From Pezicula radicicola (lineage: Eukaryota > Ascomycota > Leotiomycetes > Helotiales > Dermateaceae): 64,000 nt of DNA. Both the position numbers and the translations under genes were made by a program. The notes under the pieces are model-generated. The model worked only from the letters and a program-made list of their open reading frames with translations, had not been told where the DNA came from and ran no database searches. Positions 46,735 through 57,440 of the stretch are shown here, in pieces (within the stretch, counting starts at the first letter, position 1; the number at the start of each line of letters is the position of its first letter). The DNA is taken from NCBI GenBank assembly GCA_003008705.1, contig PDUO01000001.1, positions 1,054,001-1,118,000 on the forward strand, read 5' to 3'.

Positions 46735-48341
46735 GACGATGTCTACTCAGACTCTAGCTTATAGGACTTATAAGCTTGATGGTCCAGTCGCAAAGGTCAT
46801 CTGGTCTTGCGCAATGCTTTTGGTTGCCTGAACTGAAGGGTGGTGGGTATGTGGAAGTCTACCGATACAGTCGGTACTGAGTAGATACAGTACCCTAGCT
46901 TGAATCGATTATTGCATTGCGTAACTCAACGAGGGACTTGGAGGGAGCTTCCAGCCGAACATTCCGGGTTGAATGACTGCAGGAATGAAATGCTCTCATG
47001 CCCTCTTCTTGCTTAAGATAGCTCTCGTAAAGTTCGTCTTCGGCGAAACATTGTTGACTTTGGTCTGTGCGACGGAAACAAAAAACTTGGGTGACGTTCC
47101 TATTGTCCCATTGTCCGGAGGCCTGGATCTCGTCACGTGGCGGCCCTCGAGTACCCGGGTTGCTTGCGCCACAATCTTCAGCTCGCTCGTCGCATGGCCG
47201 CCAAACCAAGGAAAAGAAAGCGACTTCCATCATCGGCCTCATTGTACGAAAGCAAAGGAACTGTACTAGCTTCTCCATGGAAATAATACTGTCTGCATAT
47301 TCCACAATGCTCGTTTGGATAGAACGGAAGTGATGGCGAAAATCTAATAGTAGATCCAAGACACCACTCTTGTCATGTAAATCGCATCACCTACAGTACA
47401 GTACAGTACTTTACTTCTGATGAACCTCGAGGAAGCTTGCAGTTAGTTGCACAGCCACCGGTTCTTTCTGTCAGGCCGGGTCCTAGTAGGCCTCTTGAAA
47501 CACTGAGCCGTTCAAAATGCCCCTCTTGAGCTGAAGATCCCATGCAAAAAATGAAAATCCAACGTCATTCGTACAGGGAAGCATTCCACCAATTGTGGGA
47601 GAGCAGCATCATCTCTCATTGCTTTCGCTGAGGGCTGGAGGTGAGAACCTGCTGTAAGAAACAAAAAGGATACGATCATACGAGACCAGAGCGAAAGGCG
47701 GATACTTCGTAGACATGAACATAAACATGAACATACAATGCTGATGGTTGAGTGCTTGCGAAAGCGTGCTGGCGCACTCCCGAGGCGGATTTCTTAGATT
47801 TCTTAGATTTCTTGGATTTCTTGGACGGGGGCGCGCCGCGTTGTTATTCCAGTAGCTTGTCAGAAGTAGAATACAGGAAGATGTACTTACTGTACGAAGT
47901 ACGGTACGGGGGGCAGACAATAAATTGCCGTGTGGGGTGCTTGGCGGGATCTACTGTACGGAAGGTATACATCCTGCAGAAGTTCTTCGGGCGCATCCAA
48001 ACCAATCAATCCCCTTTGGGTATTCCCCTCCCCTCGGGCTCAAGCAACCTCGTGTGCAAAGCCAGCATAGCCTCGTTCAGAGTTCACTACTCCGTACTTC
48101 CACCAACCCCACTACACAAACAAACAAAACAGCCTCAGCATCTTCGTCCAAAGTCTGCTGGCTGACTCTTCCCCTTCGGCATCTTCGCCGAATGAAACGT
48201 AATCCCAGACGCAGTCATCACTACAAAACTTGCCCTTGACCTGAGGTTTGCGTCTTCGATTGCCTGAGCCAACTTCACTCAACAAGATCATACGCACGTC
48301 GCCATTTTGACTCAACGGGTCAACGCGCCCAACCTTTCAGC
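46735..48341. other. Gene-free stretch before the patatin-like gene
   Basis: No supported gene. It contains a palindromic run of GTACAGTA words near 47395-47415, a 9-bp tandem (TTTCTTAGA/TTTCTTGGA) near 47798-47824 and another TACTGTACG-type patch near 47890-47960. Confidence 0.5.
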
Positions 48342-50298
48342 ATGGCCAGCAACGGCGACGGCGCACTAAGGCGGAAAGACACAACGAAGGGTCCGCCTCT
48401 TCGAATATTATCTCTTGGTAAGCCAGAAAACGCGTTATCCGCTCGTGTTTGCGACCAAATACTGACAAGCACATAGATGGAGGTGGCGTGAGAGGTTATT
48501 CAATGCTCATCATCATCCAAGAACTCATGCACAGAACCTTTGTCGAGATCGAAGGTCGCGCACCCCGCCGCCATGAAATTCCCAAGCCATGCGATCACTT
48601 CGACCTCATATGCGGCACTGGAACTGGCGGCTTGATTGCTATCATGCTGGGACGATTACGGCTGGATTTGGAAACCTGCAAAGAAGTATATGTGCGGATG
48701 ACACGCAAGGTTTTCGAAACGGATAAGACGATTGCAGGGATTCCTTATCGATCGACTTTGTTCAAGGCAAGCAAGTTGGAAGAGGCTATCAAGGAGTGTG
48801 TAAGAGAACACACCGTCTACGAGAAAGAAGGGAATGATGGAGAGGAGCCGGATTTGACCACTCCTGTTAGCCCTTTCAATCGGTCGGGAATACCACAGAG
48901 GCATACCAGTAATGCAAGTGTGGCGAGCTTCAGTGCGAGGAGTCCTACGAGCTACATGAATAAGCCTACGATGTTTATACGGGGGGGCAATCCAAATGCC
49001 CTGCTATATGACAACAGGGAAAATAGAACAAAGACGTAAGTGTGCCCTATAATTGTATAAAGTATATCCTAACATGAAATAGTGCTGTCACAGCAATATA
49101 CAAGGGCACCACAAAAAACAGTACCCCAGCAATCCTTCGGTCTTACGATTCAAGAAAGGAGCCTTCTCCAGAGTTCAATTGTACAATATGGCAGGCAGGA
49201 AGAGCTACATCAGCAACGGGACTAGCTTTCAAACCCATTACAGTTGGTCAATCAGTCTTTATTGATGAGGGAGCTGGACAGTACAACCCCGCGCCATACG
49301 TTCTCGACGAGGCTGTAGTAAATGAATGGCCAGGGCGTGATGTAGGAGTCTTCATTAGTATTGGCACTGGAAAACGGCCAGCAGGAAGTGACAACAATCA
49401 ACACCTGTGGTATGAGGGATTTATGGGAGAGTTTGCGGAGGCGCGACGTCGCCTAATAGCCAAAATCGAAGGGTGTGAGGAAACCCATCAATACATGAAA
49501 AACGAATACCTCAGCAAACGTGGGGTCAACATCGAAAACTATTACCGACTGAATGTTGAGATTGGCGTGGGCGAATTCGGTATGAATGAGTGGCATCGTT
49601 TGGCCGATATCAGCACGGGCACCAGACGATATCTTGGAAAGAGCGAATCACAGCGGATGACGCAAGAATCTGCAGTAAAACTGGCAAAGATCCACCGTGC
49701 GAAAGCTCGGTTTGAAAACGCAGGAACAACGGTTGCGAGTGGCGAGTACAAATACCTACCGGAAGTTCCAGAAGCATATCCAAATGCCATCGAGCTTGCA
49801 GCGGAGGTTCCTGACAACTTCGCGCGACCTGCTCATTCACCACCTCCACGTCCATCATATGAATCTGGGCATAATGATACCCTCGAAGTCCCTCAGCAGC
49901 GCAAAACACCTTCACCACGTTCTTCATCGGAGAACCACTCTCTTACTGCACAGTCCCCACCACAAAAGTCTTCACCCAGAATTCGTCAAGGACCCCCTCC
50001 ACCTCCGGACCCCGCAGACGATAGGTTCGTGGTTAATGCGCCAACCCCATCACAATATCGCACAGCCGGTGGTGCAGATAAGATCGCAATTATAAGCCAT
50101 GAGGATGCCCCTGGACCACAAGTTCAGGGAGGGAGGGCAATGGTAGGTGGCCGCGTAGAACCTCCGCCTCTGCCACCAAAGACGCCAATTCAGAGTCCTA
50201 CAATGATGACCGGAAGAGGCATTGTGCCTTACCCATTGGATGATGGACCGCCTCCTGTAGTTAATATGGCCAGGAAACCAGAGTATAAGGGTCGCTAA
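48342..50298 (+). CDS. Patatin-like protein lacking the catalytic serine
   Basis: Patatin-fold protein. Three exons: 48342-48417, 48477-49035, 49083-50298; 616 aa. The oxyanion motif DGGGVRG (~26-32) is intact and formed across the first intron. The nucleophile motif is GTGTGG (~72-77), with Gly74 (codon GGA) where active patatins have Ser. The second catalytic position reads IDEGAGQYNPA in place of the usual DGG/DGA. A Ser/Thr-rich insertion (PVSPFNRSGIPQRHTSNASV) splits the fold near residues 155-195. The last ~170 residues are Pro-rich and disordered (RQGPPPPPDPADD, EPPPLPPKTP), suitable for SH3-type contacts. Hydrolase activity is doubtful; a pseudoenzyme or scaffold role is inferred. Confidence 0.85.
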
Positions 50299-51037
50299 TG
50301 GAAGTACGCATTGGATGGGATCTAAGATTAAACATAGGCGTTATAGGCTAGGAAATTACGTTTCCTATGTACTTGGGACTATTTGATTTGGGTGTTTGAA
50401 ACGAATGATACCTTTTTGTTATTGAGATATAAGCAATACTGGGATGGTACGATGGTTATTAATGCGGAAATCAGAGGCACGTGGATTTGGAAGATGGAAG
50501 AATACAAGTCTTCTTGGTTAGATTTGCACTGTGTTGATTTTGAACTGTGCACTTTCCTTTGACCACTGACTCGCTGTGAATTCTATCAGCTGGGCATAAC
50601 AGCTGCATCTTAATTCCCAGTTACTAAGAGTCAATTAAAACCCAAGCTGAAAACCCTAAACATCATCGAGTGTTTTGGGCATGAATGTACTTGCTCAACT
50701 TTAGCAGGCACACTTTTAGGCACGGCGAAGGCCTAAAAGCCCAGCTCCTCTTTTGATTATGGGAACCTTGCAGGAGGTTCGTGTTCGTGTTCGTGTCCGT
50801 GTCATATTAGCACAAGATTTGTCATACATTCTTCACATCTTACAATTCATAGGTTGTCAAGAGAAGTGAGTGTCACACATCACCATAGCAGTAAACTATC
50901 TTCGGCTTGCAATAAGAACAAATTGATTTCATACAAAATCTATGCTACTACTCAATGATTTTTCACTTGTGCCCTCCTTTCAAGAATAAAAGCCCCTAGT
51001 TGTGAAAGTAACCAAAACAATATTATCCTACTCCCCA
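50299..51037. other. Intergenic region between convergent genes
   Basis: No gene seen. A short GTGTTCGTGTTCGTGTCCGTGT repeat-like stretch lies near 50781-50801. Otherwise unremarkable. Confidence 0.5.
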
Positions 51038-51433
51038 TCAAACCTTTACCCACTTCTCACCATCCCCATTCTCCCCAGTCTCTCCACCCTTGTCGAAAAC
51101 CTCAACACCCTCCTCCCTATTCTCAATCTCCTTTAAAGCCTCCTTCCGTCCCTCCTTTCGTCCTAACTCCCGTCCCTCTTCAAAACGCCTCTTCATGTCT
51201 TGTTCGGCACCCGTCAGTCCTTTCGTCAGCAATATGTAAATGATGACGATCACTATAAGAAATGATATAATGATCCAGATAATCACAAGCGTGAGCAACG
51301 TTGGGTGGAGGTTTCCGAGTGCTGTGAAGATGGAGGGTGTTGACTGTGGGAAGAATTCTGAACATTGTTTTTGGAGGAGTTGGTCGAGGCTTGCTCTAAT
51401 ATTATCTCTCTGGAGGATGTCTAGGAAAGGCAT
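51038..51433 (-). CDS. Small single-pass membrane protein, 131 aa
   Basis: Single-exon ORF with a clear layout: a polar N-terminus (1-45), one strong hydrophobic helix at ~46-70 (LLTLVIIWIIISFLIVIVII), and a charged helical C-terminus (MKRRFEEGRELGRKEGRKEA) with acidic end. No signal peptide cleavage site is apparent, so a type II or III membrane protein is likely. I do not recognise a family. Composition and length are credible for a real fungal orphan gene. Confidence 0.55.
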   Translation of the reverse strand: MPFLDILQRDNIRASLDQLLQKQCSEFFPQSTPSIFTALGNLHPTLLTLVIIWIIISFLIVIVIIYILLTKGLTGAEQDMKRRFEEGRELGRKEGRKEALKEIENREEGVEVFDKGGETGENGDGEKWVKV

Positions 51434-51911
51434 TTTTATGTTGGTGTTGTTGGTGTTGAGAGTGTCTTTCTTCTTCTTCTTCTTTCTGGGAAGTTAATGT
51501 GGTGAGTGTGTGATGGATTTGGATTGTTGGTGCTTTAGATTTGAGGGAAAGAAGTGGTTTTTGAAATAGGATGTGACATGTGAGATTAGACTGAGTTGGT
51601 CAAGTAGACCAATTCGTTAAGTCTTACTACTACGGTACCAAAATGTTGGTTTAGTATAACGTCCGTCTACCTACTAGTATTCGTTTAGTTTAAACGGTTG
51701 TTAGACTAAACCTAGTGGTACACTAAGTACAAAAATCGATATCATATTTGGAGTGGCCGCTTCTTCTATTTTCATATGTTAGTGATCCAACCAGATTTGA
51801 TGGAACGAGAGTCCCAACTTCGGGGCTTAGGAACCCCTGAGACCCATTTAATTGAATCTATATCTATAGAAAGCGAGAAATGCTCCGTAGAGAGCAGTCA
51901 CTACCACGTGA
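51434..51911. other. Short gene-free stretch
   Basis: No gene or repeat recognised apart from a TTC run near 51468-51484 just upstream of the small membrane protein gene. Confidence 0.45.
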
Positions 51912-53875
51912 TTACTTATGAGAGTCACATAGGGGCATAGTAACTGACTTGCTTTGAGTAGCACTACTCGCAATGATACCAGGTGGCGCTTGTAACAAGT
52001 CCTCGAGTTTTTCAAGAACTTCATCTGCTATCAATTCGTTGACAATTATGAAATTCGCAAGTTTTAAATCTTCGAGTATAGTCATTTGATACCACTTGGT
52101 GACATAACAGTGAGCTTTTGAGCCGTATCAGGACTTCTTTGTCAAATCCATGTAAAGCAACCCTTCTGGCGTTACATCTACTTTGCAGCAATGATATCGG
52201 GTCACTCAATTGTATGGGTCGATGTGTTGAATAGAGTTAAGGGACTTCGACGGTGATCTTTGTGCCTTGTTCCATTTGGCTCTGTACTTGAATGGATCAT
52301 TCAAGTGTTCGAACTATTCTTTTCACTATACTCAGGCCAAGACCTGCAGTCAACAGTCAGTGAGAAACTCGATTATTGATGACAGCTTCCGAGTGGGAAA
52401 TTCAACCTACCAATGCCAGCAGAGAATGATGATTCCTAGCTGAATGAGGTGTAGTGCTTGAACTTGAGGAAGTCATCGGAAATTCCGATCCCGGTATCTG
52501 CTACAACGATCTTAACCATTGAACCCTCCGAAGTACCGTCTTTGGAATAAGCGTCGATATTGCAGGCGATACCGGTATATCCGCTTTTGGTGAATTTTAG
52601 ACTGTTTGCGAAGAGGTTCACAACGATTCTTTGTGTCGCACCTGGTGCACAACTAAACAGCTAGTTTCTGGGAGAAATCTCTATGGAGATGTTTGGTATT
52701 AATCTGGTATATTGCGTACTTGATAATTCCTCATCACGAGCATGGCCCTCGGACATAACATGAATAATATCTTCGCAGATCGCAGTGACGTTTACTGTGG
52801 AATATATGTGAAGCGATGATGTGTTTGGCTGTTCGCTTCTCTCCTTACTCCTCCTTTCGCTTGAGATGCTGCCGGAATGCGAATTTAAATGATCTTATTA
52901 AGTATAGTATTGATAGGATTTGAGGTTGGGTTGCCTTAGTGTAATCCTAAGAGACACTGGACGCCGATGTTAGTAGACGCTGAACAGTGCTTCCAAAAAG
53001 GATTAGAATTGATACAAGTACCGTACGAATTTAGGATTTTGCTTAGGAGAAGTGAGTACTTAAGTCCAGCTCTTATGTCTGAATAGATAACTATTTAAGA
53101 CGATCTCTTGTAAACTAATTCCTAGGGTACATTGTAGGTGTACGAGTATGCTCAGAGGAGATAGCAATGAGTCAATGACCCCGTAGTACTCACGTATTGA
53201 ACAAGGTTTGTCTACAACTATCTATCGTCTCGCACAAATCGAGCTGTGAGCTGGCTAAAGCTGTGTCCGCTAGTAACGCTGTGGATGCTAAGATTCCATG
53301 CAAAGGAGTTCTGAATTCATGAGATATGCTTGAGATAAAATCGCCTTTCTGACGAACTGCTAATTTAGCAGAGACACGATCATCCTCGACGGCGACGCTG
53401 TTTAAAAAGGCTCGGACAAAAGCAACCTCGATGTCCGTTACAAAGACAGGGACTTCCTCGAGTGATATAGCAAAGCAAGCACAAATATAGCTGGAATTCA
53501 CCGAATCGTAATAGGTGTGTATAAGATTTATCGAGCACCAGGAAAGAAGCTTGCCAAAGCCTCTTGCTCTTTCGTGCGGATGCCCTTCTGTTTCCTTGTT
53601 CTACTTTCAGCTTCGTAAAATAGTGACTCCAAAGATGCACTAAAATCAAGGTCGAGGGGTTCGCCTTCGGATGCTATCAAGTTCCCGTCCTCGTCAAACT
53701 TCCACAGAAAGCCATTAGGATACTTCCGTAGTACGTGCTGTATATCCCTATATTCTAAGGTATTGAAAGGGACTAAAGAATTTGTGGGAGCACAGTGCAT
53801 TATCCTTTGTTGTGCTTCTATAATATTTTCAGTTTTGACTTTATCCAAGTATAGTTCCAAACGTACCCTGCACAC
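51912..53875 (-). pseudogene. Broken TcsA-like hybrid histidine kinase
   Basis: Remnant of a fungal hybrid histidine kinase. In order on the minus strand: a sensor-side block (YRDIQHVLRKYPNGFLWKFD), EVPVFVTDIEVAFVRAFLNS, the H-box SSISHEFRTPLHGILAS (His at 53319-53321), the N-box VNLFANSLKFTKSGY, G1 VADTGIGIS, G2 GLGLSIVKRIV and a linker IIVNELIADEVLEKL. Damage: a frameshift near 53530 between FFPGAR and SINL; TAG at 52661-52663 where a Trp is expected; TAG after KHYTSFS where a Gln is expected; TGA after RTLE. The receiver domain and the N-terminal part are missing. A MITE (53019-53129) lies between the H-box and N-box parts. The TcsA-like label rests on overall resemblance. Confidence 0.88.
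53019..53129 (-). mobile_element. MITE copy 4 inside the histidine-kinase pseudogene
   Basis: 111 bp, TA-flanked. On the plus strand it begins TACCGTACGAATTTAGG and ends CTAATTCCTAGGGTA. The reverse complement carries TTATCTATTCAGACATAAGA, which matches copy 3. Internal 18-bp units are almost absent, making this the short form. Confidence 0.75.
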
Positions 53876-55173
53876 CCCGTTCCTTTTAGGTATCAGCCAT
53901 TGCTATTTTTAAGAAACAATACATGAATACTTGCAATGGACTTGTCATAGTCCTTCACAAATCCCTCAGAAAGCAAAGTGGTGAAGAGTAAGAAGAAGAC
54001 CTTTTTGAGATACTTACAAAGTTGCTCACCATGCTTGCTAGCGTCTCCAAGATCAAGAGTTGGCGTACTCTCGGCAAGAAAATGCTGCCATTATTATCAG
54101 CCGAAGTGGTTCAACTTGCCCTTTGGCATTGACCTATGTCGAGGTCTGGAAAAGACTGTTGCAGGCTGTCGTCGTACCTGGCTCTTGCCGTCCACCAACG
54201 AGATGATGGCTATAGTAACAAACTGAGACTTAGTTTACTTGTTCTTGATGGCTCGGGAGGAATAGAAACATGATCCAGGAGCAATGAGTAATGAGCTCCA
54301 AAGGGATCATTGTGTTTCGGGAAATCGAGTACATACCTCATTGTGCATCCAACCTCCATGTTACCAACTGTGTGAAGCCTGTCAGAACAGTATCGGGGCT
54401 GGTTATCTTAGAAGCAGACACAGCCAGCGGAGTACTGCTCCCTCTATCTCGCATAAATGCATGCCGGCGAACATTTTGGAGACGTAGGGATTCTTTCATT
54501 GCCGACTTTGAGCAGAAGCCATGCTACCCATAGGAGGAGGGAAGCAGAGAAGACAAAAGGAATAAAGAGTACTGGTACAAGCGAGGAACAGCGCAGTCGA
54601 ACAACAAGGCAGCAGAATTAAGAAAGAAATGGGAGACAAGTGTGAAAGAATGGAAGGGATCACTTATACGCAGAAGCCGTAAAGTAGTACTGTAGGTTGT
54701 AATGTAGGTAGATAAGAAAACATGTATGATACGGGATGGTAGGGTAATTTACTACTACTACTGTACCCGCGCAGCTTGAATACCAGGGACGGCCCAGGGC
54801 TCGCCCGGCTTCTCGGATCAGACTCCAGACTCTAGCTTTACATTTTACAGTAAGGTACTGGAACGTCTCGGGGTTCAGGCCTAGCTTTCAGGGTCTGCGA
54901 GGCTGGCTTAGTGACCTTCTGGGTTGCCTCTAGGGAACTAACTACCGTATCTTAGGACAGTTATCAGGACCTTGTACAGTACCTACGAATGATCCTAACC
55001 AATTGATTGCCTTGGCAACAGGGACCCCGACATGCGACACAGAGAACAGTCTGTCTAGAAAGAATGCCTTCTTGTTTTTCTTCTTCTTCTTCTTTGCCAT
55101 ATCTAGCTGTATCCTTTCCTGGTCGTCTAATAGGTATTCTTCACACTTCCCATATATACAATATTCATGACAT
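53876..55173. other. Gene-free stretch between pseudogene and lactate dehydrogenase gene
   Basis: No supported gene. It may hold more decayed sequence of the kinase N-terminus, but I could not recognise it. A TTC-rich run occurs at about 55075-55096. Confidence 0.45.
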
Positions 55174-56811
55174 TCACAGATGTGCCTTCACCCAGAGGCC
55201 GAGCTTCTCGAGTCCTGCATTCCCATCATATATGTCGCGTTCGACTGCTCGAGAATTAATCTGCGAAGATGTCAGCCATTATGGCATCGTGCAAGCGACT
55301 CATATACTTACATGTTTTAGACCAAGATCGCTCACCCTCTCCACACCAAGCAGTCTCATGCAGGTGTCTATTTCCGCTTTCAGAACTGATAAGTTGTTAA
55401 CTCAAGCATATCTAGTTGATTTCCGATAGGAACCACTTACTCTCGAACGTCCTCTCGACCCCTTCGGGGCCACCAGCTCCGAGACCGTATAGAGCAGCTC
55501 GACCAACACCAACCGCACTTGCCCCCAAGCACAGTGCCTTCACGACATCTGTTCCTCTCTTAATCCCACCATCAACCCAAACCTCGATTCTGCCAAAGAC
55601 TTCTGGACAGTACTTCCGGATCTCAAGCAGAGTGTGCACAGCCGGTGGCGCTGTATCAAGAGCACGACCTCCATGGTTGGAAAGGATTATAGCTTTGACT
55701 TGTGGTGCGTATTGAGCTGCTAGATATGCATCTTCGTGGGTTTGAATGCCCTTCAGTACGATGGGCATACTGGTATGTTTTGCCAACCATGGCAGTGTAG
55801 TCTTCCACGTAAGGTCTGCGGCAGTGCCCCAGAAAAGTTGCTTTCCGACACCACCTCCTGGGCCTTCTTCTTTCTTTGCCTTCTCACCAGCCTTGACGCC
55901 CGAAGATACAGGAAGTGATGCTCCCACTTCCTTGTATCGCTCATCATCTTCTCTCTTCCCGGGTACTGGGGCGTCTAGCGTTAAGCATATGAATTTGAAT
56001 TTGTCAGACATCTTTCCTATCCTGGCCAACATTTGCTCGCTCTTCTTCCGCTCGTTTTGCACATATAATTGCCATCCGAATATCTGACCGGGTAAGGACC
56101 CCTCCACAATCTGCTCCGGTGTCATGGATGCATTGTTAGATATTATTTGTACAGCGCCAAAACTGCTGATCCCCTGAGCGATCCCTTGCTCGCCAGCTGG
56201 ATGCGCAAGTCTCGCCATTGCTGCGGGCGACACATAGAGAGGTATGCCAACCTTTTCGCCGAGGAGAGTCGTAGAGGTATCGCATTTCGTGCAGTCCACA
56301 AAAACCCGGGGTCGAAGTAGTATTTGCTTATAGACGGCATTGTTAAAAGATTTGGAAATAAGATCGTCTGCAGCCGAGTAGTAGTATGACCATGCCTTCT
56401 TGGATATCTTCTTCGTCGCAGCGGCCTCAATCTCGTCTAGATTTAATAGACTTCCAAGATCCACTTCATCACTTTCCTCTGTCGGCTTCGGCGCAGCCTG
56501 TGGTATCGCAGATAGAAGTGTCGAAGGATCAACTTTTCCAACTAAAGGTATGTTACTCTCCTCTAGAGTGCCGGGTGGATGTATGGGGTCGTAATCTTCT
56601 GTGGCGTCTTGGCCAGCAAGAGAGAGAATAGCTTGTGCACCACCCGGGTGATTTGGGATGAAGTCGGTCACATCGTAAATATTTCCATACAGTACAACCC
56701 AACAATCGTCTGGTTTGCTGTGCCCCGAAACTGAAATCAAGTGGGTTAGCTAGAGAATCTGCAATTGATAAGAGCATTGGTACCTTCGATAGCATCGTAG
56801 TATTTTGTCAT
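55174..56811 (-). CDS. cyb2: L-lactate dehydrogenase (cytochrome), flavocytochrome b2
   Basis: Oxidises L-lactate (or a related 2-hydroxy acid) to pyruvate, passing electrons from FMN to heme b5 and then cytochrome c. Four exons: 56811-56784, 56730-55441, 55385-55312, 55260-55174; 492 aa. The cytochrome b5 domain has heme ligands His37 (NHPGG) and His60 (DPIHPP). The FMN barrel carries [37 protein letters not shown], the active-site SNHGGRALD and the phosphate-binding [19 protein letters not shown]. The last two short exons supply the C-terminal helix ([16 protein letters not shown]). The N-terminus MTKYYDAIE has no mitochondrial presequence or targeting peptide, unlike yeast Cyb2, so a cytosolic form is possible. 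Confidence 0.93.
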
Positions 56812-57440
56812 GATGGCAGGGAGTGATCAGTAGGACAAAATGGTAGAGGAAGTAGAGAAAAGAGAGAGGTAGGAGAGTATGGAAGCAAGAAAAGTTGCGA
56901 GCTCGGCCTTTGATATACCGCAGCGAATTGGTCGAGTCTACAACACCGAATCAGGAGCTCGAATTAGCAATGGCCCCATGGCACGTCTAGGCTCCATTTT
57001 CATACGGCAAAGACTTTGGCCGGCTCTGAAAGTTGGGGAAAGAGTGGGGGATGTTTGGAGGCGCCAACAGCGGCGATTGACGGTCAGGGAAATCCAATTG
57101 GCCGAAAATTGCCTATTTAAGAGTCTTGACCAAAGTGGAAATTTCTGGCGCTCTGATGCATATTTATCTCGTCACTACTCACAACTTTTCTCATTTTCCA
57201 CAATTTGAAAGGTCAAGCTCTGTCTGACTTCAAATACGAGTGACGATGTGTCAGGTTAGAGTTTTATGAAGTATATATAGCATGGCGCACTGCCTGTCAT
57301 TGATCGAAAAGGTTTGTACATTATAAAAAGGGACAAAGAAAATGGGTATGCCAAACTCGAAACAAAATCTTTCTCCTTGAAGTCGTCCTACATTTAATAA
57401 AAGCGCTAAATCATAGAAAAAACGTCACCTCTCATGGCTC
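56812..57440. other. Spacer between two minus-strand genes
   Basis: Contains the lactate dehydrogenase promoter and the 3' end of the flavin-carrier gene. No gene seen. A TATATATA run at about 57270-57277 is too far upstream to assign. Confidence 0.45.

Noticed and set aside
46895..47359. 154-codon minus-strand ORF
   Set aside because: No recognisable motif or hydrophobic core, no clear promoter, and composition like the surrounding intergenic DNA; most likely a chance frame.
47752..48315. Overlapping ORFs on both strands before the patatin-like gene
   Set aside because: No domain and repeat-driven composition; the region is probably promoter and leader.
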